Below are positions 1-5,952 of a stretch of DNA of 6,566 nucleotides, one piece after another. Below the pieces are notes generated by a model. It made no database searches and was not told where the DNA came from. It saw only the letters and a list, made by a program, of their open reading frames with translations. Every line of letters begins with the position of its first letter. Position 1 is the stretch's first letter. Position numbers and translations under genes: made by a program. This DNA comes from Chitinophagaceae bacterium UBA4412 (GTDB lineage Bacteria; Bacteroidota; Bacteroidia; Chitinophagales; Chitinophagaceae), in assembly GCA_002400445.1 (NCBI GenBank), contig DGQO01000194.1, forward strand, positions 1 through 6,566, in the 5' to 3' direction.

Positions 1-26
1 GCAAATAATTTCTCCAGTTTGTTCAT
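1..26 (-). CDS. trpA: Tryptophan synthase alpha chain, first 8 codons only (cut by window edge)
   Basis: An ATG at 26-24 opens a frame reading MNKLEKLF before the window ends. It lies 7 nt past the trpB stop. TrpA proteins commonly begin with a short helix of this kind (M-N-x-[IL]-x-x-LF), and trpA normally follows trpB because the two subunits form the alpha2-beta2 tryptophan synthase complex. The alpha subunit cleaves indole-3-glycerol phosphate and passes indole to TrpB through an internal tunnel. The identification rests on position plus eight residues, so it is an inference that the flanking sequence would settle. Confidence 0.8.
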
Positions 27-33
27 GTTCGTT

Positions 34-1254
34 TTATAATTGTTGCATATAAGTTTCCATGTCTTTATCGCCGCGGCCACTAAGGCAAACCACTACCCTA
101 TCTGTTTTACGAAATTTAAGATCATGCAATGCAGCGAGTGCATGCGCACTTTCCAGGGCCGGAATAATGCCCTCTGTTCTTGCAAGATGCATGGCAGCTT
201 TCAATGCATCTGCATCTGTAGCACTCACAAATTTTGCCCGCCCGGTCTCAAATAAATTGGCATGCATGGGGCCAATACCCGGGTAATCTAAACCAGCGGA
301 AATACTGTGTGGCTCTACCACCTGCCCATCGTCAGTTTGCATAAGCAGGCTTTTGCTACCATGCAAAATTCCTGCTTTGCCCAGTTGTGTAGTGGCTGCA
401 CTTTTTCCAGATGAGATACCACAGCCGGCTGCCTCTACCGCCACAAGTTGCACTGCGGGTTCATTGATAAAATGATAAAAAGCACCAGCGGCATTGCTAC
501 CTCCGCCTACGCAGGCAATCACATGCGTGGGCAATGCTTCCCCGGTTTTTTTCTTGATTTGTGCTAAAATTTCTTTGCTGATCACACTCTGAAAACGGGC
601 CACCATATCCGGATAAGGATGCGGCCCCACCACCGAACCAATGATATAATGGGTATCTGTGGCATGGTTTATCCAGTGCCGGATAGCTTCATTGGTTGCA
701 TCTTTGAGCGTTTGGCTACCACTCGTAGCGGGCACAACTGTTGCACCCAGCATTTTCATGCGGGCTACATTGGGCGCTTGCCGGGCAATATCTTTTGTAC
801 CCATAAACACGATACACTCAAATCCCATGAGCGCACATACAGTGGCCGTGGCCACGCCATGCTGGCCTGCACCGGTTTCGGCAATGATGCGCTTCTTGCC
901 AAGGGCACGGGCGAGTAATGCCTGCCCGATGGTATTGTTGATTTTGTGCGCACCGGTGTGGCACAAATCTTCCCGTTTTAGAAAAACAGATGCACCGGCA
1001 GTTGCGCTCAAATGCTCTGAATAATAGAGTGGAGTGGGTCGCCCGGCATAGTCATGCAGCAGGAGATCGAATTCTTTCTTAAACATGCGGCTGCCGATGA
1101 TTTGTAAATATTGCTGCCGTAATTCTTCCACATTTGGATACAACATTTCCGGAATAAAAGCACCACCAAAATTTCCATAATAACCGTGTTCATCCGGCCC
1201 TTGCATTCCAACGCTGGCTAATTTTTTTTGCTGCGGCTTTCTTGTTTTAAGCAT
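34..1254 (-). CDS. trpB: Tryptophan synthase beta chain
   Basis: PLP enzyme that condenses indole with L-serine to give L-tryptophan, the last step of the pathway, in the cytoplasm as the alpha2-beta2 complex. Numbering from the start chosen here (406 aa): GYYGNFGGAFIPEML near 24-38; HTGAHKINN with the PLP Schiff-base lysine K104; AETGAGQHG with the conserved catalytic-type Glu E126; the glycine-rich phosphate-binding loop GGGSNAAG at 250-257; and LSGRGDKD near 391-398. The frame is intact and complete. Three starts are possible. ATG 1281 would overlap trpF by 23 nt. ATG 1254 lies 4 nt after the trpF stop and was chosen for spacing. ATG 1206 gives 390 aa beginning MQGPDEHGYYGNFGG, which matches the usual family N-terminus best. 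The 16 residues between the last two are Lys/Arg/Gln-rich and may be untranslated. The function is certain; the start is not. Confidence 0.95.
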   Translation of the reverse strand: MLKTRKPQQKKLASVGMQGPDEHGYYGNFGGAFIPEMLYPNVEELRQQYLQIIGSRMFKKEFDLLLHDYAGRPTPLYYSEHLSATAGASVFLKREDLCHTGAHKINNTIGQALLARALGKKRIIAETGAGQHGVATATVCALMGFECIVFMGTKDIARQAPNVARMKMLGATVVPATSGSQTLKDATNEAIRHWINHATDTHYIIGSVVGPHPYPDMVARFQSVISKEILAQIKKKTGEALPTHVIACVGGGSNAAGAFYHFINEPAVQLVAVEAAGCGISSGKSAATTQLGKAGILHGSKSLLMQTDDGQVVEPHSISAGLDYPGIGPMHANLFETGRAKFVSATDADALKAAMHLARTEGIIPALESAHALAALHDLKFRKTDRVVVCLSGRGDKDMETYMQQL

Positions 1255-1258
1255 AAGA

Positions 1259-1894
1259 CTAAACGCTTTTTTTAAGGTCATGGATAAATTTGAGCACCAG
1301 CGCCATATCCTTTACGCCGGGTTCTTTTTCAAAGAGACTGTTGATATCAACGCCAAAAAAATCCGGGTGCCAAAATGCTTTAAGCTTTGCAGCATCCTGC
1401 GGACCAATTCCTCCGCTCAGAAAAAATGGCTTCTCAATTTTTGCATTGCCAATAAGCGTCCAGTCAAATTTTTTGCCTGTGCCGCCGGTTGAGCCCGCTT
1501 GTTTTGTATCAAACAAATAATAATCACATACCGCATCGTAAGGTGCCACAAGTGCATCGATATCTTTTATGGAATCATCTATGGCAAAGGCTTTAATCAC
1601 TTCCACTTCACTGGAAAGATCGTCACACATTTCAGGTGTTTCTTCACCATGAAGTTGCACAGCATCTAAGCCGTAAGCATCAATAGCATCCAGCACATCG
1701 ATAAGTTGTGGATTTACAAATACACCTGTTTTCTTTAAATCCAGGTCCAGATTCTTAACGTCTTCTCCTTCTATTTTATAGGCCATAAACCGCGGCGACC
1801 TGGGATCGAATATGAAACCAGCGAAATCAATATCCAGGCCTTCCAGTTGCTGTAATTGTTTCACGCTGGTTATTCCACATACTTTAATATTCAT
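1259..1894 (-). CDS. trpF: Phosphoribosylanthranilate isomerase
   Basis: Catalyses the Amadori rearrangement of N-(5-phosphoribosyl)anthranilate to CdRP, the substrate of TrpC. At 211 aa it has the usual length of a single-domain beta/alpha barrel. The N-terminus MNIKVCGIT carries the catalytic-base Cys (C6). The expected general acid is D129 in YYLFDT. GGTGKKFDW (137-145) and LSGGIG (159-164) are the phosphate-binding and loop motifs. Near the C-terminus it reads GVDINSLFEKEPGVKD where many TrpF proteins have a DVSSGVE-type segment; I believe this is a Bacteroidota variant rather than damage. It is a separate gene, not fused to trpC as in E. coli. It starts 21 A-rich nt after the trpC stop with no clear Shine-Dalgarno sequence. 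Confidence 0.96.
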   Translation of the reverse strand: MNIKVCGITSVKQLQQLEGLDIDFAGFIFDPRSPRFMAYKIEGEDVKNLDLDLKKTGVFVNPQLIDVLDAIDAYGLDAVQLHGEETPEMCDDLSSEVEVIKAFAIDDSIKDIDALVAPYDAVCDYYLFDTKQAGSTGGTGKKFDWTLIGNAKIEKPFFLSGGIGPQDAAKLKAFWHPDFFGVDINSLFEKEPGVKDMALVLKFIHDLKKSV

Positions 1895-1915
1895 ACTTGT
1901 TTTATTTAAATTTTG

Positions 1916-2698
1916 CTAAGCATTTAATGTTGTAATAAAATTGGCCAGGGCTGTTCCGGGATTGGTTTGTTTCATAAAATATTCTCCCATTAAAAATCCG
2001 GAGAAGCCTGCCTGCCGCAAGCGATGCACCGTATCTATACTGTGTATGCCACTTTCAGCAATTTTAATTTTATCCGCCGGGATTTTTGAAGCCAACCTGA
2101 GAGATATATTGATATCTGATGTAAACGTTTTTAAGTCCCGATTGTTTACGCCTACGAGGTCTACATAACTGCACACATGATTCAATTCCGTTTCATCATG
2201 AATTTCCAGCAGCACTTCCATACCGAGGTCTTTGGCTAAACCCGCCAACATATTGGTTTGTCCGGGTGTAAGGCAGGCGGCAATAAGTAAGATTACATCG
2301 GCACCCATGGCCCGTGTAGCAAGCACCTGGTAGGGATCGATAATAAAATCTTTACGGAGAATAGGAAGTTTGCATTCCCTGGCCGTAACCAGGTCTTCTG
2401 TGCTGCCACCAAAGAAAATATGATCCGTTAAAACAGAGAGGCCACTTGCACCGCCTGCGGCATAGCCGCTCGTTACTTTTTCCACATCAGCAAACTCATG
2501 GATCCAGCCAAGGCTTGGAGATTTTCTTTTAAACTCTGCTATAATACCATTTGCCCCCGGCATGGTTAAGCGATCAACAAGGGAAATGGTGGGTTGAGAA
2601 AAAAGTGCACTATCCATTAAGTCCTGGTCGGGCACCAGTTCTTTACGCACTTTTAATTCTTCTTTTTTTTGAAAAACGATTTTGTCAAGAGTGTTCAT
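1916..2698 (-). CDS. trpC: Indole-3-glycerol-phosphate synthase
   Basis: Closes the indole ring by decarboxylating and cyclising CdRP to indole-3-glycerol phosphate, which goes on to tryptophan synthase. The 260-aa product is a full-length single-domain barrel. It shows IAEFKRKSPS (53-62, with the conserved E55 and K57), FFGGS (95-99), LRKDFI (114-119, K116 in the place of the general acid), EVLLEIH (161-167, E165 in the place of the general base), GVNNRDL (183-189), AESGI (214-218) and GFLMGEYFM (234-242). The start MNTLDKIV fits the family. Its ATG overlaps the trpD stop as ATGA (2698-2695), which suggests translational coupling. A further ATG at 2725 would add nine residues unlike the family and lie inside trpD. 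Confidence 0.97.
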   Translation of the reverse strand: MNTLDKIVFQKKEELKVRKELVPDQDLMDSALFSQPTISLVDRLTMPGANGIIAEFKRKSPSLGWIHEFADVEKVTSGYAAGGASGLSVLTDHIFFGGSTEDLVTARECKLPILRKDFIIDPYQVLATRAMGADVILLIAACLTPGQTNMLAGLAKDLGMEVLLEIHDETELNHVCSYVDLVGVNNRDLKTFTSDINISLRLASKIPADKIKIAESGIHSIDTVHRLRQAGFSGFLMGEYFMKQTNPGTALANFITTLNA

Positions 2699-3687
2699 GG
2701 AGCGGCGATTAAGGTGGTGAAACAATGGTATGCTTTGCCTTGCTCCAGGCTTTGTACAGCAGCCTGGTAGCAGTCCTCGTAAGTCTTAAACTTTCCTGTG
2801 CAATATAAGGCCATTGCGGCATTTGCAATAACCACTGCATTCTGTGCCCAGGTACCATTTCCTTTAATAATTTTTAAAAATACGGCGGCAGCGTCCTCCA
2901 CACTGTTTCCTCCATAAATATCTGCAGCACTTACCGTGCGCTTACCAAGCTGCATGGGATTGAGGATTGCTTCGCCACTGGTGCTGATAATTTTCGCATC
3001 GCCAGTGAGCGATATTTCGTCGTAGCCATCCAGGCTATGCACGATGGTAAAACTGGTTCCTGATTCCTGGAACATGTAGTTATAAATTCTACCCATCTCG
3101 GCATTATACACACCAACTAATTGTGCGGCAGGCCTTGCAGGATTTACGAGCGGACCCAGCATATTAAAAAAAGTGCGCACACCCAAACTCTTGCGCACAT
3201 TAGCCACTGCTTTAAGCGCCGGGTGAAACAAGGGCGCATGCAAAAAACAAATGTTGGCACTATCAAGCTGCCGGGAAAGTGTAGTAATATCTGTAGAAAA
3301 TTTATACCCAAGCTGTTCCATCACATTGGATGAACCACTCACAGAACTGGCGCCATAATTACCATGCTTGGCCACCTTTTGCCCTGTGCCGGCTACAATA
3401 AAACTGCTAAGGGTTGATATGTTGAAGGTGTTCTTTCCATCTCCACCTGTGCCTACGATATCTATCAGGTGATATTTGCTGAGATCGAGTGGCAGCGCAA
3501 GTTCCAGTAGGGCGTCTCTAAAACCCTGGAGTTCTTCGATGGTAATGGTGCGCATCAGGTAAACAGTAGTGAAGGCTGCAATTTCCGTATCGGAGAATTT
3601 GCCTTCGGCCACCTGCATCATCACTTCCCTGGCTTGTACCCGGCTCAGCGTTTTGTATTCAAATAAAAGTTGTAATATCTTTCTCAT
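2695..3687 (-). CDS. trpD: Anthranilate phosphoribosyltransferase
   Basis: Transfers the phosphoribosyl group of PRPP to anthranilate, giving N-(5-phosphoribosyl)anthranilate. The 330-aa length is typical of the stand-alone enzyme, with no fused TrpG domain. Motifs in order: a helical N-terminal domain; GTGGDGKNTFNIST (79-92), the PRPP-binding glycine loop; KHGNYGASSVSGSSNVME (107-124), in the place of the canonical KHGN-R-SS-SGSAD stretch; RKSLGVRTFFNMLGPLVNP (165-183) with the conserved anthranilate-site arginine; and DGYDEIS (220-226) with the acidic pair D223-E224 that binds Mg in this family. The altered residues after KHGN look like a lineage variant; everything else is standard. It starts 28 nt after trpG behind a purine-rich site and overlaps trpC by 4 nt. 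Confidence 0.97.
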   Translation of the reverse strand: MRKILQLLFEYKTLSRVQAREVMMQVAEGKFSDTEIAAFTTVYLMRTITIEELQGFRDALLELALPLDLSKYHLIDIVGTGGDGKNTFNISTLSSFIVAGTGQKVAKHGNYGASSVSGSSNVMEQLGYKFSTDITTLSRQLDSANICFLHAPLFHPALKAVANVRKSLGVRTFFNMLGPLVNPARPAAQLVGVYNAEMGRIYNYMFQESGTSFTIVHSLDGYDEISLTGDAKIISTSGEAILNPMQLGKRTVSAADIYGGNSVEDAAAVFLKIIKGNGTWAQNAVVIANAAMALYCTGKFKTYEDCYQAAVQSLEQGKAYHCFTTLIAAP

Positions 3688-3696
3688 AAATGCTTT

Positions 3697-3702
3697 TCCT
3701 CT
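3697..3702 (-). promoter_or_regulatory. Shine-Dalgarno-like site for trpD
   Basis: On the minus strand the trpG-trpD gap reads AGAGGA 9 nt before the trpD ATG. It is the clearest purine ribosome-binding site I saw at the operon junctions; the others show only A-rich sequence. It supports the trpD start at 3687. Confidence 0.45.
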
Positions 3703-3715
3703 TTTGTGTTATGCA

Positions 3716-4285
3716 TTATTGCTTCAGCCAGTTGCGCATCAGGGTTTCTCCGCAGGGCGTTAAAATACTCTCAGGGTGAAACTGCACACCCTGCACATCA
3801 AATTGTGTATGCTGCATAGCCATCACATATCCGTTTTCATCTACAGCGGTAACTTGTAACTCTGCCGGCAATGTTTCTCTATCTACAATCCAGCTATGGT
3901 AGCGCCCCACAAGAGGATTATCATCAATGCCGGCAAAAATAGGCGCAGTTTTTTCCAGCAGTTCAATGGGAGTGGCCACTCCGTGAAATACCGTTTGCAA
4001 ATTGATCAGTGAAGCACCGAATGCTTCACCTATCGCCTGGTGTCCAAGACATACCCCCAGGATGGATTTGCTTGCAGCATACTCTTGTATCAATGGCAAC
4101 AATAATCCTGCTTCTGCAGGCAGGCCGGGGCCCGGCGATAAAATGATTTTATCGTACTGCGCAACAGCCTCCAGCGAGAGCTGATCATTGCGAAAAACTT
4201 CTACTTTTTGATGCGTAATTTTCTCTACCAGGTGCACCAGGTTGTAGGTAAACGAATCGTAATTATCAAAAACCAATATTTTCAT
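3716..4285 (-). CDS. trpG: Anthranilate synthase component II (glutamine amidotransferase)
   Basis: Class I glutamine amidotransferase that hydrolyses glutamine and channels ammonia to TrpE for anthranilate synthesis. The 189 aa from MKILVFDNYDSFTYNLVH match the usual stand-alone length. It has the oxyanion-loop motif SPGPG (50-54), the nucleophile C79 in GVCLGHQAIGEAFG, and H170/E172 in VQFHPES, so the catalytic triad is complete. RYHSW (128-132) is also typical. ATG 4285 lies 10 nt after the trpE stop. An ATG at 4327 would add 14 residues and overlap trpE, and does not resemble the family. Some bacteria share this subunit with para-aminobenzoate synthase (the pabA role); the window cannot show whether this one does. 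Confidence 0.95.
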   Translation of the reverse strand: MKILVFDNYDSFTYNLVHLVEKITHQKVEVFRNDQLSLEAVAQYDKIILSPGPGLPAEAGLLLPLIQEYAASKSILGVCLGHQAIGEAFGASLINLQTVFHGVATPIELLEKTAPIFAGIDDNPLVGRYHSWIVDRETLPAELQVTAVDENGYVMAMQHTQFDVQGVQFHPESILTPCGETLMRNWLKQ

Positions 4286-4295
4286 CTTCAAATTT

Positions 4296-5717
4296 TTATA
4301 CGCTAAATAGTTCTGCACCAAGGGCAATAGCTTTTTTTAGAGCACCCAATTTATTTTGCACTTCCTGCAACTCAGATGTAGGATCGCTATTGATAACAAC
4401 ACCAGCGCCGGCCTGGTAAAGCAAGGTGTTTTGCCTGCTTAAAAAGGTGCGGATCATGATAGCATGATTGCATGATCCATTGAGCCCGATAAAACCAATG
4501 GCTCCTCCGTAATACCCGCGGGCGGTAGGTTCCAGCTCATCAATGATTTGCATGGCCTTATATTTAGGTGCGCCGCTCAGCGTTCCTGCAGGAAAAGTGG
4601 CAGACAGTATTTCAAAAGGTTTATAGGCCTCGGGCAACTTGCCCTGCACTTCACTCACCAGGTGAATGACATGGGAATAATAATGCACTTTTTTAAAACT
4701 TGACACTTCTACACCACTGCTCACCCTACTCAGATCATTACGGGCAAGGTCTACAAGCATTACATGTTCAGCCGTTTCTTTAGGATTTTCTTCCAGTGCA
4801 ATAGCAAGCTGCTTATCCGTCTCATCATCGCCACTGCGCTTAAATGTACCTGCAATAGGATGTACAATGGCTTTACCATTTTTGATGATTACCTGGCTTT
4901 CTGGCGAGGAACCAAATAGGTGGTAATCTCCATAATCAAAGTAAAAAAGATAAGGGCTGGGATTTACGCTTCGCAGTGCACGGTACACATTAAAATCGTC
5001 TCCGGTGTAGGCTTGTGAAAACCTGCGGCTCAGTACAATCTGGAACACATCTCCCCTGGCACAGGCGGCGATCCCTTTTTTTACCATGCCTTCATAATCC
5101 GCATCCGTCATGTTTGCTTCTTCTGCAGCTTTTATGGCAAAGGGAAATGATGGTACATCTTTACTGCGTATAAGTTGCTCCACATCCTGCACCCTACTTT
5201 CCACCTGCGCAAAATGATTCTCACATAAGTATAGTTCATCTTTATAATGATCAAGGATGATCACATATTGGTAAAGACGGTAACGCATCAGCGGAATTTC
5301 TGAAAGATCTGCCGGCTTTTTTGCAAAGCGGATATTTTCAAAAAAAGGTAACGCATCATAGGCTGTATAACCAAATACGCCCTGGGCAATATTGATGGGA
5401 TGCTGTGCCGGTGCATCGAGTTCAAAACTCTCCAGGAAAGACTGCAGCAATGCAGTAACTGCGCCAGTTCCTACGGCCACTTCTTTTGGCTCAGCCGCAG
5501 GAAATTTCATCTCTGCCTTCCCGGTTTTTCTCACTTCTATACCAGCTACAGCATTGATACCGATGATAGAAAAATTATTGTCGCCGGCATGAAAATCCGT
5601 GCTCTCCAGCAGAATGGTATCTCTGAATTTATCTCTTAGTCGCAAGTAAATTCCCACAGGGGTAAATACATCTGCAAGCATTTTACGACAGGTTGTTTTA
5701 AGTGCTATTTTTTTCAT
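4296..5717 (-). CDS. trpE: Anthranilate synthase component I
   Basis: Converts chorismate plus ammonia (from TrpG) to anthranilate and pyruvate; this is the first committed step and usually the point of feedback inhibition by tryptophan. The 473-aa protein has an N-terminal domain with LLES (36-39) and the later NPSPYLFYF (252-260), both parts of the known Trp-binding site in TrpE enzymes, so allosteric inhibition is likely retained. The chorismate-binding domain shows GSSPES (269-274), HPIAGT (286-291), AEHVMLVDLARND (316-328), FPAGTLSGAPK (375-385), YYGGAIG (402-408) and QAGAGVVINSDP (435-446). The Trp-site motifs favour TrpE over PabB. The start MKKIALKTT is chosen because the upstream in-frame ATG at 5771 would make the terminator hairpin code for protein. 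No clear Shine-Dalgarno site is seen. Confidence 0.96.
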   Translation of the reverse strand: MKKIALKTTCRKMLADVFTPVGIYLRLRDKFRDTILLESTDFHAGDNNFSIIGINAVAGIEVRKTGKAEMKFPAAEPKEVAVGTGAVTALLQSFLESFELDAPAQHPINIAQGVFGYTAYDALPFFENIRFAKKPADLSEIPLMRYRLYQYVIILDHYKDELYLCENHFAQVESRVQDVEQLIRSKDVPSFPFAIKAAEEANMTDADYEGMVKKGIAACARGDVFQIVLSRRFSQAYTGDDFNVYRALRSVNPSPYLFYFDYGDYHLFGSSPESQVIIKNGKAIVHPIAGTFKRSGDDETDKQLAIALEENPKETAEHVMLVDLARNDLSRVSSGVEVSSFKKVHYYSHVIHLVSEVQGKLPEAYKPFEILSATFPAGTLSGAPKYKAMQIIDELEPTARGYYGGAIGFIGLNGSCNHAIMIRTFLSRQNTLLYQAGAGVVINSDPTSELQEVQNKLGALKKAIALGAELFSV

Positions 5718-5727
5718 AACAGGATTT

Positions 5728-5754
5728 AAAAAGCCCCGACAGGTTGCCGGGGCT
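5728..5754 (-). terminator. Intrinsic terminator in the trp leader (attenuator)
   Basis: On the minus strand, arm AGCCCCGGCA (5754-5745) pairs with TGTCGGGGCT (5741-5732) over 10 positions, one of them G-U, around a 3-nt ACC loop. The T run extends to 5728, giving 5 T in all. The GC-rich stem followed by T is a standard Rho-independent terminator. It sits 10 nt before the trpE ATG and downstream of the Trp-rich leader ORF, so it can abort transcription before the structural genes. On the plus strand no T run follows the hairpin, so it acts only in the trp direction. The T run is short, so termination may be incomplete. Confidence 0.85.
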
Positions 5755-5793
5755 AATATTGTTTCAAACAAAACAAAGAAGTGCTTGCACCGG
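5747..5793 (-). promoter_or_regulatory. Candidate antiterminator pairing of the trp attenuator
   Basis: RNA segment CCGGUGC (5793-5787), directly after the leader stop codon, can pair with GCCCCGG (5753-5747), most of the 5' arm of the terminator, in 6 of 7 positions with one U-C mismatch. Between them UUGUUU (5776-5771) can pair with AAACAA (5764-5759) around a 6-nt loop, which would bring the segments together. This fold excludes the terminator. In the other direction, UGGU of the Trp codons can pair weakly with ACCG (5794-5791), giving a possible region 1:2 hairpin. The antiterminator is less stable than the terminator by eye. No folding was computed. Confidence 0.55.
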
Positions 5794-5850
5794 TCAGGAA
5801 CTGATCAGATGCCACCACCATGTTTTGTTATTTAAGTTGTAATTTGTCAT
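5794..5850 (-). CDS. trpL: trp operon leader peptide with three consecutive Trp codons
   Basis: An 18-codon ORF reads MTNYNLNNKTWWWHLISS and stops at TGA 5796-5794. Three TGG codons in a row (5820-5812) at peptide positions 11-13 are very unlikely by chance, and the ORF is followed by a terminator and trpE. The peptide is inferred to sense charged tRNA-Trp. If the ribosome stalls on the TGG run, the segment after the stop stays free to form the antiterminator. If it reaches the stop, it covers that segment and the terminator forms. The frame stays open upstream (other ATGs at 5880 and beyond), so a longer peptide is possible. The 5850 start is preferred because the best promoter lies just upstream of it and leaves room for only about 1-7 nt of 5' UTR. 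Confidence 0.85.
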   Translation of the reverse strand: MTNYNLNNKTWWWHLISS

Positions 5851-5857
5851 TGCGTTG

Positions 5858-5889
5858 CAAAGATGGAGGAGAAAATGCATTTTGCAAAA
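5858..5889 (-). promoter_or_regulatory. Candidate Bacteroidota-type promoter of the trp operon
   Basis: On the minus strand TTTTG (5889-5885) is followed after 19 nt by CATCTTTG (5865-5858). The Bacteroidota primary promoter is a TTTG-like -33 element and a TAnnTTTG -7 element about 19-21 nt apart. The spacing fits, and the -7 element differs from consensus only at its first base. Transcription would begin within about 5857-5851, directly before the leader ATG at 5850. It is the only good match I saw in the intergenic region on this strand. Confidence 0.6.
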
Positions 5890-5890
5890 T
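5872..5890. repeat. Two overlapping 12-bp perfect palindromes in the promoter spacer
   Basis: AAAATGCATTTT (5872-5883) and ATTTTGCAAAAT (5879-5890) are each perfect inverted repeats and share the ATTTT at 5879-5883. They fall over the -33 element and spacer of the candidate trp promoter, where a bound repressor would block transcription. They could be an operator for trp or for the divergent gene. The sequence here is AT-rich, so chance is a real alternative. Confidence 0.35.
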
Positions 5891-5952
5891 TTCATTTTAA
5901 TTTTCATTGCTGCGGACGCACAGTCATTTAGCAATAATGTAAAAATAATATT

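Noticed and set aside
40..1024. Plus-strand ORFs of 71-121 codons opposite trpB
   Set aside because: Shadows of the well-conserved trpB coding sequence, Cys/His-rich with no family resemblance.
1222..1229. A8 coding-strand tract as a programmed frameshift joining trpF and trpB
   Set aside because: Both genes are complete with their own starts and stops. The tract lies after the trpF stop, so no fusion is needed.
5728..5754. Hairpin as a terminator for a plus-strand transcript or as a T-box / riboswitch expression platform
   Set aside because: No T run follows on the plus strand, and no gene precedes it there. No T-box conserved sequence or known tryptophan aptamer is recognisable; the Trp codon run explains the element better.
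5753..5821. Second overlapping leader ORF, 22 codons from the ATG within ACATGG, ending TAG at the base of the terminator stem
   Set aside because: It overlaps the Trp-rich leader in another frame and has no Trp codons; its start arises from ACA-TGG in the real leader. No sign that it is translated.
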